From: Drosophila persimilis | Taxonomy: Eukaryota > Arthropoda > Insecta > Diptera > Drosophilidae | Reading direction: 5' to 3' | DNA: 64,000 bases | Assembly (NCBI RefSeq): GCF_003286085.1 | Contig: NW_020825289.1 | Span: 5,146,001 to 5,210,000, forward strand | Part shown: positions 36,758 to 48,842 of the stretch, in pieces | Layout: each line of letters starts with the position of its first letter | How positions within the stretch are numbered: the stretch's first letter is position 1 | Notes under the pieces: generated by a model | What the model saw: the letters and a program-made list of their open reading frames with translations, nothing else | Database searches by the model: none | What the model was told of the DNA's origin: nothing | Position numbers and translations under genes: made by a program

Positions 36758-37447
36758 GATCCCGATTAACTGTGCTCCTCGGCTATTACTTTCAAACTGT
36801 TTGTTCTACTTCGAGGTCTGACTATACGTACTATGGAGGTGACAAATGTTTCCCACCGATAACCCCATCGATAGCTTATCTTACCTTAACTTTCTTCAGC
36901 CAACTAGTTTGTGTGCGTGTGCGTGGGTGTGTTTGTCTGTGCTGTTTTCTGGTAGTCAGCAATTGCTTTTCGGCAAACGCTTCAAATAACACTATCAATC
37001 TCTCAATTAACATGGTAGTTCTTTATGACATGCCCCTTTCGGTAATTGGTGAATCGAATTACACTAGTTCTGGCCTAGCCAAGGTAAAGAACTTGACTCA
37101 CTTTACTGTGCGGTAATGACGCGTGGGTCTAAAGGTTGTTCTATTTGTTCTGTTAATCAACTGATATTACTACGAGTATGTGTTTGTTTGAGAAACAGAA
37201 AAGAAAGGGTGTTGGTATGACTAACACAGTCAGAGGAAATAGCTATTATTGATTTAATTAAACAAATATTAATGATTTCTACAAGCAAACACGAACCTGA
37301 AGTATTGGCACAGAAAATACTTTTTTACAAGGAGATTTTCGAAGAACAAATACGAGTAATTGTATACAATAAATTGATTTATTTACTACAAAATTGTCAA
37401 ATTTTACCAATTTTACTAAATTATTTAAGAACTATTCTAAAACGAAA
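36758..37447. other. Upstream region of Cyp4ad1
   Basis: Presumed 5' region of the minus-strand P450. A GT-rich patch lies at 36909-36945. No clear TATA box or further gene is recognised. Confidence 0.5.
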
Positions 37448-38038
37448 CGAGGGGGAACGTTGGGAGTTGCTGCGGAGACCGCAACTCTACAGCTCGCCTC
37501 CGGCAGACGCCGCTAATATTGAACGAAACGACAAAGAGTGCGTTCGAGAGAGACAGAAAATCAGTCTGAGCGTGACGTCGGTCGCTGCGTAGCCACTACA
37601 AATTGATTTGTTCCTTTTGGCTATAAAAATGATCTGATCCAGATTCAGCAATCTGATAGATATTGTCATTAATTATGATTCTGCGTTTTTGGTTTTCTCG
37701 TATCTTTAAAATTGTGGATGCCACAGATTTTTGTCCTTTGTGGGGGTGGAAGTGGGCGGGGCGAAGTTTTGAAATTTTCTTGTAGCAGTGACATATCACA
37801 GAAGTCTGGATCCAAAACATCGTTGCTCTAGCTCTTATAGTCTTTGAGCACTAGGCGCTAATAGGGACGGACAGACGGACAGCCAGACAGGGCTCAATTG
37901 ACTCGGCTATTGATGCCGATCAAGAATATATATACTTTGTGGGGTCGGAAACGATTCCTTCTGGACGTTACACATATCCACTTTTACCATAAATCTAATA
38001 TACCCCAATACTCATTTTGAGTATCGGGTATAAAAAGG
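37448..38038 (-). mobile_element. INE-1/DINE-1 (SGM-like) element, copy 3
   Basis: Compact reverse-orientation copy with both ends. The left end begins CGAGGGGGAACG with the hairpin GAGTTGC...GCAACTC at 37464-37487. The right end is GAGTATCGGGTATAAAAAG. It has one internal module only (about 37650-37840), including AAGTGGGCGGGGCGAAG, against two in the long copies. The GGACGGACAG microsatellite is short. It lies between Cyp4ad1 and the first Cyp4e gene, upstream of both promoters. Confidence 0.78.
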
Positions 38039-38784
38039 TTTCAATTGAACATGGCATTCATTCGGCTGTTAGGTTGGACGCTCCGTTAAAGGGCATACTT
38101 TTGGGCATAGCTGAATGTGGCAAAACTATGCTTCAACATTGACATGTAGAACAAAACTCTTTCATTAATTTCCGATTTCTCGTTCTCTTTTTATTAACCA
38201 ACTCAACTCTCTCTGGCTCCAAATTAGGCATGCACGCATGTACATATGTGCATATGTACCAGACATTTGTTTACCTTTTTCGGGTGTGTTTTCCTCTCTT
38301 TCTCAAATAAACAGAGAAATAATCATAAGTGGATATGCCGAACCGTAGTAAGTAGAGTGGATGGTAGAGTGGATGGAATTTCTTGTGCGATAATAAAAAC
38401 AAAGGAACTTTGTGTAGAATCGGTATAGTGCTTTTCACAATGACTGCGCTCTCTTACCAACTTCAGCTCCGTTATAAACTAATGTTGGTCAAAATAGTCA
38501 AAAACTTGAATTGGTAAATGCCGAGTCACGCTGAACGCATCAAAATACTTATATATGTATGTTTATGTGAATGTGTATTCATACATATGAAGGCAGCGAG
38601 TTACTCCAAGATTTGGCAGCTGCCCTGCGATATAGAGAGTGATAAAGAGAGAGCGGCGGGAGAGCGTGCGGATTGAGGAGTCGAACGCTATCATTATTAG
38701 TATTTAAAGCCAGAGCCGACCATATTACACTCCCATTTTCGTAGTCCCCCGCGAACGGAGAGGTTGACAGAGTCGCGATCGAAA
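38039..38784. other. Upstream region of Cyp4e gene 1
   Basis: Likely promoter and 5' UTR of the first Cyp4e gene. A TATTTAAAG at about 38701 could serve as a TATA element about 84 bp before the start codon. Nothing else is supportable. Confidence 0.45.
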
Positions 38785-41075
38785 ATGTGGTTCGTGTTGT
38801 ATTTGTTTCTGGCGCTTCCCCTGCTTTTAGTGGCCTATCTGGAGCTGAGCACGTTTCGGCGCAGAAGAGCTCTGAATAAATTCAAGGGTCCGAGCCGGTT
38901 ACCAATCGTGGGCAATGCCCACCAGGCCGGCAAGAATCCCACAGGTGTGTGCTGGTCCATCGAATCTCCTTGTCTCCTGAATCGGAGTACGACTGAAACA
39001 ACCCGTCTCGAATAGCGTTGTGACTGATGACTGCATTTGTAATTTTCTCAGCGGCAGTGCTATTCCAGTTGGGTTGTTTGCGGCCAAACAACAACTATAA
39101 AAACAGAAACAGTGCATAGCAGCTGATAAGCCTATGCCCCATGTACTCGAACATCCATAAACATATGTACATACATGCTCTTTAGTTGCTTTGCTCACCA
39201 GACAATCTCCTGTGAAGATAGCATTGAGACTTTGGTCAGAGTGTTTACTTAAACTAAAACTACGTGTGATACAGTCGAAATTAACTGCGATTTCATGTGA
39301 AAATTTTCGACAGATCATTGCGTGTCAATCTAAATGAAAAACTCGTTCTCAATCGTACATACATATGTACAAACATTGAAAGCCTTTAGAATCTGAATGT
39401 GAACTGCGCACCCCATTGAAATGTGTTGCCTGTGCTCCGACTAACAATGAGTTTGTTCTGTTCACCCTATAGAGATTCTCGACCAGGTATTCTCTTGGTG
39501 GCATCAGTATGGCAAAGATAACTTTCGCTTTTGGATAGGATCTTACTCCAATTTGATCATCACCAATCACAAGTACTTGGAGGTAAGCAGTACAACCAAC
39601 TCTCCATCGAAAATCTCCCAGAATTATTCTGTTTTTGCCTTCTCCAGTTCATACTCAGCAGTCAGACACTGATTACCAAGTCCGATATCTATAACCTTAC
39701 CCATCCATGGCTGGGGCTTGGCTTGCTTACCAGCACGGGCAGCAAATGGCACAAGCATCGAAAGATGATTACGCCCTCCTTTCACTTCAACATCCTGCAG
39801 GACTTTCACGAAGTGATGAACGAAAACTCTACAAAGTTCATCAAGCAGCTGAAGGAAGTGGCAGCCGGCGACAGTATTTTTGACTTTCAGAACGAGACCC
39901 ATTACTTGACTCTGGATGTCATTTGCGACACTGCCATGGGAGTGTCCGTGAACGCAATGGAAAATCGCAGCTCCTCCATTGTTCAAGCTTTCAAGGAGTA
40001 AGTATTGACAGTATTGACTTATGAATTCTGTTGACAGCTGGCCTTCTCTCGTATAGCATGTGCTACTGCATCAACATGAGAGCCTTTCATCCGTTCAAAC
40101 GTAATGACCTGTTCTTTCGCTTGGCTCCCGACTATCCAGCCTATTGCAAGACTCTGAAGACCCTGCAGGACTTTACCAACAATATCATCGAGAAGCGTAT
40201 CAACGCCCACAAAGACGGAACCGTTTCGGCAAGTCAAGGTGATGAGTTCTCTCGCAAGAAAATGGCCTTCCTTGACACCTTGCTGTCATCCACGATCGAC
40301 GGTCGCCCGCTTACGACTCAGGAGCTTTACGAAGAAGTCTCTACTTTCATGTTTGAAGGACACGACACAACCACTTCGGGAGTGTCCTTTGCTGTTTTTT
40401 TGCTCTCCAGGCACCAAGACGAGCAACGAAAACTATTCGATGAACAGCGCGAAGTGATGGGTGACTCCGGAATGGATCGTGATGCAACCTTCCAGGAAAT
40501 CTCTGAAATGAAATATTTGGATCTGTTCATCAAGGAGGCACAGCGCGTGTATCCCAGCGTACCATTTATTGGTCGCTATACTGAGAAGGACTACATTATT
40601 GGTAGCTTATTGGCGGTCTCGAAATAAACCGTTTGATAACTTTTCTCTTCATCCTGCAGAGGGCGATCTTGTGCCGAAAGGTACCACCCTTAATTTGGCA
40701 CTCGTCATGCTTGGCTACAACGATCGTGTGTTCAAGGACCCGCACAAGTTCCGTCCCGAACGATTTGAGCTGGAGAAACCCGGTCCCTTCGAGTATGTGC
40801 CCTTCAGTGCCGGTCCCCGCAACTGCATTGGCCAGAAGTTCGCTCTGCTGGAGATCAAGACGGTGGTGTCCAAAATTATTCGCCACTTTGAGGTGCTGCC
40901 TGCCCTGGATGAGCTTGCCTCCAAGGATGGTTACATAAGTACTAGCCTAGGATATCCGCCTGAAGAAAGGAAGAAGCGCGACTTGCTTCGCCACAAATAC
41001 GATCCTCTTCTCTCTGCTGTTTTGACCCTGAAGGCCGAGAATGGTCTCTTTATACGCCTTAAGGAAAGGCACTAG
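38785..41075 (+). CDS. Cytochrome P450 Cyp4e, tandem copy 1
   Basis: Exons 38785-38944, 39473-39582, 39648-39997, 40057-40601 and 40660-41075; 1581 nt, 526 aa. An N-terminal anchor [20 protein letters not shown] is followed by RRRR and the IVGNAH hinge. The I helix reads [13 protein letters not shown] with Glu at about 307, the glutamate that in CYP4 enzymes can bond covalently to haem. The ExxR motif is EAQR, the PERF motif FRPERF, and the haem loop [14 protein letters not shown] with axial Cys444. It should be a microsomal monooxygenase. The family is clearly Cyp4e; whether this copy is the orthologue of melanogaster Cyp4e1 or Cyp4e2 cannot be settled by eye. AATAAA is at 41090-41095. Intron 1 is 528 bp, longest of the three copies. 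Confidence 0.9.
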
Positions 41076-41692
41076 TCTCTACGGGTTAGAATAAACGTTA
41101 TTGTTGAATATTATATCCTAATTCGTTTTGCTTATTTAATAAAATTCATGTTCCGCAGATCAGTCTAAGTCGAGAGTCCAAGAAGCTCAATAATTGCTAA
41201 ACTCCAAAGAAAAGATTGCGTGGCATACGCTTGGGCTTACGGCTTTCACATAAGCAAGTAGAAAAACTTGGAAGATCACTTCCCTAGTCACTCAGCTGTT
41301 AAAAACAACCTGACCTAGTCCACACTTATCTAAAGCTCAGTCGCTAGAGATAAACAGAGAGAACTTTATGGTCGATAATTTAGGTAGGTTTTCATTGTCT
41401 TGCATATAATTGTGAAAGTGATTGTCAACGAAGGAAGATACGAGTATAGATATATTATAGATACATATAAGAAAAAAAGAAGGTTCGTTAGTTTAAGTTA
41501 TAGCTTTTTGGTGTAAAGATAAGGCATAGCTTCTTGATATATATATTTACCGTCTTATCGGACATGATCGGATGATAACTTAAACCATTCGGCTCGGTTC
41601 GGGTACTTCAGTGCCATCGCTATTGCTGGCCAGATGGCCACTCATAATCGCAGAGTTTCGTGCGCTGTTCGGTTGTGCTGGTCGGATCGGAA
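41076..41692. other. Cyp4e copy 1 - copy 2 intergenic region
   Basis: 3' UTR of copy 1 and promoter/leader of copy 2. An INR-like TTCAGTGC occurs near 41607. No extra gene. Confidence 0.55.
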
Positions 41693-43713
41693 ATGTGGTT
41701 TGCGTTGTATTTGGTCCTGGCGCTTCCGCTCCTTTGGCTGGCCTATTTGGAGCTAAAGTCACTTCGGAGACGAAGAGTACTGAACAAGTTCAAGGGGCCG
41801 AAGGTCTTGCCTGTCGTTGGCAATGCCCATCAGCTGGGTAGGACTCCTCCAGGTGGGTGAGCGGAAATGGAGTTTAGAGAGTACATGGTCCTTGGTCTCT
41901 CGATAACGTAGAAACTTTGTGCAACGATAACAAGAAGACTTTGATCTGCTTGTTGTGGGTGAGCACCTTTGAAACCTTCTTATCAGATAAGATGCTTGAA
42001 ATATACTGTATTTGATCCGATTAAGAATAAGTTTGTTCTCTCAACTTTACAGAGATTCTTGGCCAAATGTTTGAATGGTGGTATCAGCATGACAAGGATA
42101 ACTTTCGCTACTGGATCGGCTACTACCCGAATTTAATGGTCACCAGAACCAAGTACTTCGAGGTAATTAAGCGACATACACATTTTATAGCTTATATTAG
42201 TTGGTTTATTTTGTTTTCCTCGCTAGTTCATACTAAGCAGTCAGACACTAATATCGAAAGCTGAAGTCTATAGCCTCATGCAGCCCTGGCTGGGCTTGGG
42301 CCTCCTCACCAGCACCGGCAGCAAATGGCACAAGCATCGAAAGATGATTACGCCCTCCTTCCACTTCAATGTCCTGCAGGACTTTCACGAAGTGATGAAT
42401 GAGAAATCGACAAAGTTCATCAAGCACCTGAAAAACGTGTCGGGTGGGGGCAGCATTTTTGACTTTCAGGAGCAGGCCCATTTCTTGACTCTGGATATAA
42501 TTTGCGAGACAGCCATGGGAGTATCCATAAATGCAATGGAAAACCAAGACTCGGAATTAGTACAAGCTTTCAAAGAGTACGTATTGGGTGCATTGCGGCA
42601 ATTTCGATAGTGAAGCCACGGCATTTTTACAAATCTTCACATCTTGACCTAAATTTGAATGTATCTTAAAAGCAGCTTCTCTTTATATTATATAGCATGT
42701 GTTACAACATAAAAGTAAGAACATTTAGTTCTTGGAAGCGAAATCCAACGCTATATCAATTTGCTTCCGACTACCCCGCCTATTGTAAGACGTTGAAGAC
42801 CCTGCAGGACTTTACCCACGACGTCATCGAGAAGCGCTTGAATGCCCACAAAGAGGGTACCGTTTTAGCCAGCCACGGCGATGAGTTTTCACGGAAAAAG
42901 ATGGTATTCCTCGACACGTTACTCTCAGCAACAGTTGACGGTCGCCCTCTGACTTCCCAAGAGCTTTACGAGGAAGTCTCCACATTTATATTTGCAGGCC
43001 ACGATACGACCACTTCGGCAATTTCATTTGCCTTATATTTGGTCTCCAGACACCAAGATGAGCAGCGAAAATTATTCGAAGAGCAGCGCGAGGTGATGGG
43101 TGATTCCGGACTGGATCGTGAAGCAACCTTCCAGGAAATCTCTGAAATGAAATATTTGGATCTATTTATCAAGGAGGCCCAGCGCGTTTATCCCAGTGTT
43201 CCATTCGTCGGTCGTTATACCGAGAAGGACTATGTGATTGGTTAATAGCTCACTTTAAAAAAATGAACTTGGATAATTCTGTAATTCCTTTTTGTAGACG
43301 GAGACCTCGTGCCTAAGGGTACCACACTCCATATGGGAATATTTATGCTCGGCTACGATGATCGTGTTTTCAAGGAACCCCATAAATTCCGACCCCAACG
43401 ATTCGAGGAGGAGAAACCCGGTCCCTTCGAGTATGTGCCCTTCAGTGCCGGTCCCCGCAACTGTATTGGCCAGAAGTTCGCTCTGCTGGAGATCAAGACG
43501 GTGGTATCCAAAATTATTCGCCACTTTGAGGTGCTGCCTGCCCTGGATGAGCTTGCCTCCAAGGATGGTTACATAAGAACAACGCTAGGCTTGCCGCCTA
43601 CAGAGAAGAGGAAACGCGACTTGCAACAACACAAATACGATCCTATTCTGTTAGTCGCGATGAGCCTGAAGTCAGAGAATGGAATTTACCTTCGCCTCAA
43701 AGAAAGGTTTTAG
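41693..43713 (+). CDS. Cytochrome P450 Cyp4e, tandem copy 2
   Basis: Exons 41693-41852, 42053-42162, 42227-42576, 42696-43240 and 43298-43713; 526 aa, with exon lengths identical to copies 1 and 3. The start is [14 protein letters not shown] with the anchor and RRRR stop-transfer. The I helix is [13 protein letters not shown]: Ala stands at the haem-linking Glu position (307). The haem loop is [14 protein letters not shown], and the ExxR is EAQR. The PERF position reads FRPQRF, so Gln replaces Glu. Exon 4 ends with a weak GTTAAT donor. Exon 5 is nearly identical to copy 1 over 167 bp, while the I-helix block is nearly identical to copy 3. The gene looks intact and functional. Confidence 0.89.
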
Positions 43714-44814
43714 GCAATGATATTAAAGTAAACGGTATTGGCACTGGCATTTAAAAGAATCATCTTGCTATTCTCAGCTCTCATATAAATAGTTGGTGTG
43801 TATGTTCGCGCGTAGTGGATGTATGGGAGCGAACGACGGTAGAGAACAAGAGATATCGATGCGGTTGAATACATAGCCATGCATACATATGTACATATAT
43901 AACAGCTGCCTATACCGTAGTATTCCATAGTATAGTATACCATGACTATGTTGCATACTTAAGAGGATTTCTAAAAACAGGGTGATTACTGTTAAAAAAA
44001 ATGAAAGTGCTAAATTATAATTTATAAAACATAACTATGCATATTTATAGTTACACTTGTTAAAATAATATATAATTATTCTCTTCTTTTGTGTTCTCGT
44101 TTTTAGTTTGAATCAAAAAGTTTTCTATTCTTTTCTAGTGTACCGTAAACTGAACGATACACTACTTGGAGCCAATATTAATGGGAACAGCATATTTTTA
44201 GGATTGATGAAAGAACAGATAAAAACAACTTCTCAATTGCGCAGGTCAGTACAACACACAAGTAAGCATACGATTTAGCTCCAAATATTTACGTAAATAC
44301 ATAACACATTCATTCTCAAGCACCTACAGTATTTTAAGTGGTAAGTCCACCGATACTAAGCTCCGATTTTAGAGTCTAGAACTAGACTACCAAAAAAAAA
44401 TATCAGACTCGATGATGTAAGACAACCTACGGATAATCAAAGAGGCATTTCCCCAAACACGAATTGAAACACGTCTAAATGTGAAAGGTACCAATGATAT
44501 ATCAAATATGTATAAGTTCCCAGTTCTAGAAGAAACAGAAAGTTTCTGAGAATCATCATGAAATGCCCACGGGCATAAATGGCAATGCCATAATGACGGT
44601 GCTCGCCCCCCACACTTATCACTGTTATAGACACAAAGCTTACAAACTGCCGAATCACGATGAGCGTACGGTGTCTAGTCGACGTTGTCAACAGACAGAC
44701 GAAAAATATGAGAATTGTGTCGGTTGCGCTTCTATTTAAGACTTGCGCAGACCACAATCTAATGCCATATTCTTAATTTACCGAGCACTGAAAGGCATAT
44801 TGTCGGGATCGAAA
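43714..44814. other. Cyp4e copy 2 - copy 3 intergenic region
   Basis: 1.1 kb of AT-rich spacer containing the copy-2 3' UTR and the copy-3 promoter. TCTATTTAAG at 44729-44738, about 80 bp before the start codon, may be its TATA-like element. A minus-strand frame of about 106 codons near 44437-44757 is judged chance. Confidence 0.5.
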
Positions 44815-46636
44815 ATGTGGCTGGTGTTATATGCGTTTCTGGCCTTGCCGCTGCTCGTGTGGCTCTACCAGGAGTTGACAACATTCCGGCGAAGACGATT
44901 GTTGAAAAAGTTCCATGGACCCAAACGATTGGCCATCGTCGGCAATGCCCATCAGATGGGTAAAAATCCTACAGGTGAGTGGTGTATAAATAGCAGCAAA
45001 TTTAATGAAAGTGCGACATACACTCTCCTTAGAAATTCTCGACCAGCTATTTGCTTGGTGGTACCAATACGATAAGGATAACTTCAGCTTCTGGATAGGA
45101 CCTAAACCCAATATTATGGTCACAAAGCCCAAGTACATAGAGGTGAGTTCCTAAAGAAAACATCTAACGGAAATAAGGCATCTGCTTTTCCTTCACAGTA
45201 TATACTCACCAGTCAGACCCTGATAAAAAAAGCTTATAACTATGCTCTAACCCAACCATGGTTGGGTTTGGGCCTAGTCAATAGCATGGGCAGTAGGTGG
45301 CACAAGCATCGAAAGATGATTACGCCCTCCTTCCACTTCAACATCCTGCAAGACTTCCACAAGGTGATGGACGAATATTCCACCAAATTCGTGCAGAAAC
45401 TGAAAAATGTGTCAGCTGGGGATAGTATTTTCGATATTCAGGATCAGGTCGCCTACTTGACCCTAGATGTAATTTGCAACACAGCCATGGGAGTGTCCAT
45501 TAACGCAATGGAAAACCGAACGTCCGACATAGCGCAAGCATTCAGGGAGTAAGTATTTAACGACTTCGCATCTCCGTTCTCTGAACATCAGATCCGTCCT
45601 CATGTAGCATATGCGAAAACGTAAGCGTGAGGTCCTTCAGTGTGTGGAAGCGTAATCAAATGCTCTATCGATTGGCCCCCGACTACCCCGCCTATTGTAA
45701 GACGCTGAAGACCCTTCGGGACTTCACCCACGATGTCATCGAGAAGCGCGTCAAGGCCCACAAAGACGGTACCGCTTCAACAAGCCAGGGCGATGAGTTT
45801 TCCGGAAAGAAGATGGCATTTTTGGATACCTTACTCTCAGCAACAGTTGACGGTCGCCCTCTGACTTCCCAAGAGCTGTACGAGGAAGTCTCCACATTTA
45901 TATTTGCAGGCCACGATACGACCACTTCGGGAATTTCTTTCGCTATGTATTTGCTCTCCAGACACCAAGACGAGCAACGAAAATTATTCGATGAACAGCG
46001 CGAAGTGATGGGTGACTCCGAAATGGGTCGAGACGCAACCTACCAGGAAATCGCACAAATGAAATATTTGGATCTGTTCATCAAAGAGGCCCAGCGCGTC
46101 TATCCCAGCGTACCATTCATTGGTCGCTATACCGAAAAGGATCATTTAATTGGTAAATGCATAAACTTTTCAACAGGAGCCTTTTTGTAACTCTCTTGCT
46201 CTCTATGTTAACTATTACAGATGGTGACCTCGTGCCAAAAGGTACCACCCTAAATTTGGCACTCATTATGCTCGGCTACGATGATCGTGTGTTCAAGGAT
46301 CCCCACAAATTCCGACCCGAACGATTTGAGCTGGAAAAACCCGGTCCCTTCGAATACGTGCCCTTCAGTGCCGGTCCCCGCAACTGCATTGGCCAGAAGT
46401 TCGCCATACTGCAGATAAAGACCGTGGTATCCAAGATAGTGCGCAACTTTGAGGTTCTGCCCGCCGTAGATGGACTGGAGTCTAAAGACGGATATCTTAA
46501 TACTACTATGGGCTTACCCACAGCGGAGAAAATTAAGAAAGAAGCATATCGACACAAATACGATCCAATTCTGTCTTCCGCGATCACACTTAAGTCTATC
46601 AACGGTCTTCATATCCGATTAAGGGAGAGGAACTAG
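44815..46636 (+). CDS. Cytochrome P450 Cyp4e, tandem copy 3
   Basis: Exons 44815-44974, 45033-45142, 45199-45548, 45608-46152 and 46221-46636; 526 aa. The anchor is [20 protein letters not shown]. The I helix is [13 protein letters not shown] with Ala at 307, the PERF motif FRPERF, the haem loop [14 protein letters not shown] with Cys444. All introns are short (56-68 bp). The C-terminal third is the most divergent of the three ([18 protein letters not shown]). It should be a microsomal monooxygenase with unknown substrate. AATAAA is at 46651-46656. The codirectional array of three with equal exon lengths shows recent tandem duplication. Confidence 0.9.
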
Positions 46637-46917
46637 ATCAGAAGTTGATCAATAAACATAGTTTTTTGCTTGATAAATTGCATGACCTGTGATTTTCATT
46701 TTTTATATCCTAGGTCCATGCTTAACATTACTGTTATCTTCTTATCTAGAAGAGACCAATTATAAGCTTTAAAAATAATTGTTTAATAGTAGTATTCAAC
46801 TTAAATCACGGGAACAGCATACTTCTAGGCCTTGGAAGAGAATTGATAACCAATTTAATTTGAGGAAAATTATTTAATTTAATAGCACTGAACAATACTT
46901 GATTGCAAAATATAACT
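46637..46917. other. Cyp4e copy 3 - Mal-A1 convergent spacer
   Basis: Only about 280 bp separate the two convergent stop codons; it contains both 3' UTRs. No gene. Confidence 0.6.
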
Positions 46918-48783
46918 TTAATTAACAGCAACGAGGACTGTGCCCACGTAGGGATTAGCCACAAACGCCGAGGGATTGACGACATCTCCGTCGATGTGCT
47001 GGGAGTTCAGGGAGGTGGTGATAACCTCCGCCTGGCTACCCAACTTGAAGTACTTGGTTATGTCAATGGTCTTGGCCGTTCCGCTCAGGTTGAGGACAAT
47101 CACATAGAGATCGCTGTCGCTCTTTTGGCTAAATAAAAAAGGCTTTTGTGATGGGGGGCGCTGGAGTTCATTTTGTGTTACTCACCGCGAGTAGATGATG
47201 ACATCATCATCGATGGCCTCAATGTTCAGATCTCCCTGGCGGAAGGACGGTTCTTTGCGAACGCGCAACAACTTATTGAAGATCTGTAGATGTGAACGCG
47301 GAGCGCGCAACTGTTGGAGAGCATTCTTGGTCTTGTAGTCGTCGGACACTGGCAGCCAGGTGTGATCGGCGCTGGTAAAGCCTGCCAAAGATCCCAAGAA
47401 AAATTAGAGAACGTTGGCCAGAGGAGAGCTCCGACTAATGAGCAACCCACCTGCTTTGGAAGAAGCATCCCATTGGTAAGGTGTGCGGGCCGGATCGCGG
47501 GACCGATCGTAGTAGTGCTCGGGATCGGAGTTGCAGGCCGGAGGATCCACAGTATCCTCCCAGCTGATCCACACATCGGTCATGCCCAGCTCCTCGCCGT
47601 TGTAGGTAATCGCATGTCCCGGCAAAGTCTGGAGTAGGATGTTGATCAGGTCCGTGCGCTGCACTCCGAAGCGGGAGGCCACGCGCTTGTTGTCGTGGTT
47701 GCCAAGTACCCAGTTGGCATAGACACCTTCTGGCATGGCATCCATCCACTTCTTGATGTGCGTCACATACGTGCCCGCCGTCGAGGCGTTGTTGACGTTC
47801 GAGAGGAAGTCAAAGTTGAAGGGGATGTGGGAGCCATTACGCACGCCATTGCCATAGTACAGCATCATGTTCTCGAAGCTGGTGTATGCCTCGGTCAGGA
47901 GCAGTCGCTTATCCCCACCGTGCTCCGCCTGGAACGTGTCCACCACCTCCCGCCACTGATAGACCATGTCAATGGTCTCAGGCAGATCCTGGGTGTAGAT
48001 GTGCTGCGTGTAGCAGTGGTCGTCAGGGTCAGGACAGGCCTCAGCATCGTTGGTCAGCGGCTCATCGGGGTACTGGTTATAGCGATCCAGATCCACCTCA
48101 AATAGGTACGGAACCGCATCGATGCGGAAACCAGAGACGCCCTTGGCCAGCCAGAAGCGAATGATGTTCTTCATCTCCTCAACTACCACCGGATTGCGGT
48201 AGTTCAGATCAGGCTGCTGGACAGCAAACTGGTGCAGATAGTACTGCTGCCTCACATCGTTCCACTCCCAGGCGCTGTATCGGAACTCAGAGCCCCAGTT
48301 GCTGGGTGGCTCCCGTTCGCCGGTCTCTTCGTTGATCTTGCCATCGTGCCAGATGTAATAGTCCTTGTATTGGGGGTCGCTGTCCACCGACTTCTTGAAC
48401 CACTCGCTCTGATCACTCGAGTGGTTGGGCACGAAGTCCAGGATGATCTTGATGCCAACCTCCTTGGCCTTGGCAATCAGACGCTCAAAGTCCTCCATGG
48501 TTCCGTACTCGGGGTGGATTTGGTAAAAGTCCGAGATGTCATAGCCAAAGTCCACCATTGGAGATTTGAAAATAGGCGACAGCCAGGTGCCCGTGAAGCC
48601 AATATCCTTGAGATACTGCAGTTTCTCGGTGACGCCATTGAGATCACCGATGCCATCGCCATCGGAGTCGCGGAAGGATCGCGGATAGATCTGGTAGTAG
48701 TTGCCACTCTCCCACCACTCGGTGGCTCTGGCCAGGCCAACAGCGGCCAGCACCAGGAACACAACAACTGATTGCGTTCGCAT
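46918..48783 (-). CDS. Mal-A1: Maltase A1, secreted GH13 alpha-glucosidase
   Basis: Exons on the minus strand 48783-47451, 47381-47186 and 47128-46918; 1740 nt, 579 aa. Signal peptide (about residues 1-20), then a GH13 (alpha/beta)8 domain. Visible conserved regions: IYPRSF near 32-37, DFVPNHSS at about 116-123, QPDLNY at 190, GFRIDAVPY with nucleophile Asp222, LLTEAYT with acid/base Glu298, and GNHD with Asp364. All catalytic residues are present. It hydrolyses terminal alpha-1,4-linked glucose of maltose and sucrose-type sugars, probably in the gut lumen or on the midgut surface. It is the first of six clustered maltases and is transcribed toward Cyp4e. Position and length agree with melanogaster Mal-A1 (LvpH). 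Confidence 0.93.
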
Positions 48784-48822
48784 TTTTTTCGGTTTTGTTC
48801 GGACTATAGAGCTGTCAGCTGC

Positions 48823-48842
48823 CTTTTATACCGGACGATAAG
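48823..48842 (-). promoter_or_regulatory. Mal-A1 TATA box and adjacent GATA motif
   Basis: On the minus strand TATAAAAG lies at 48830-48823, about 40 bp upstream of the ATG, so the leader is at most about 20 nt. GATAAG (plus strand 48837-48842) sits directly upstream of the TATA box; GATA factors are known regulators of fly midgut genes. Confidence 0.75.
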
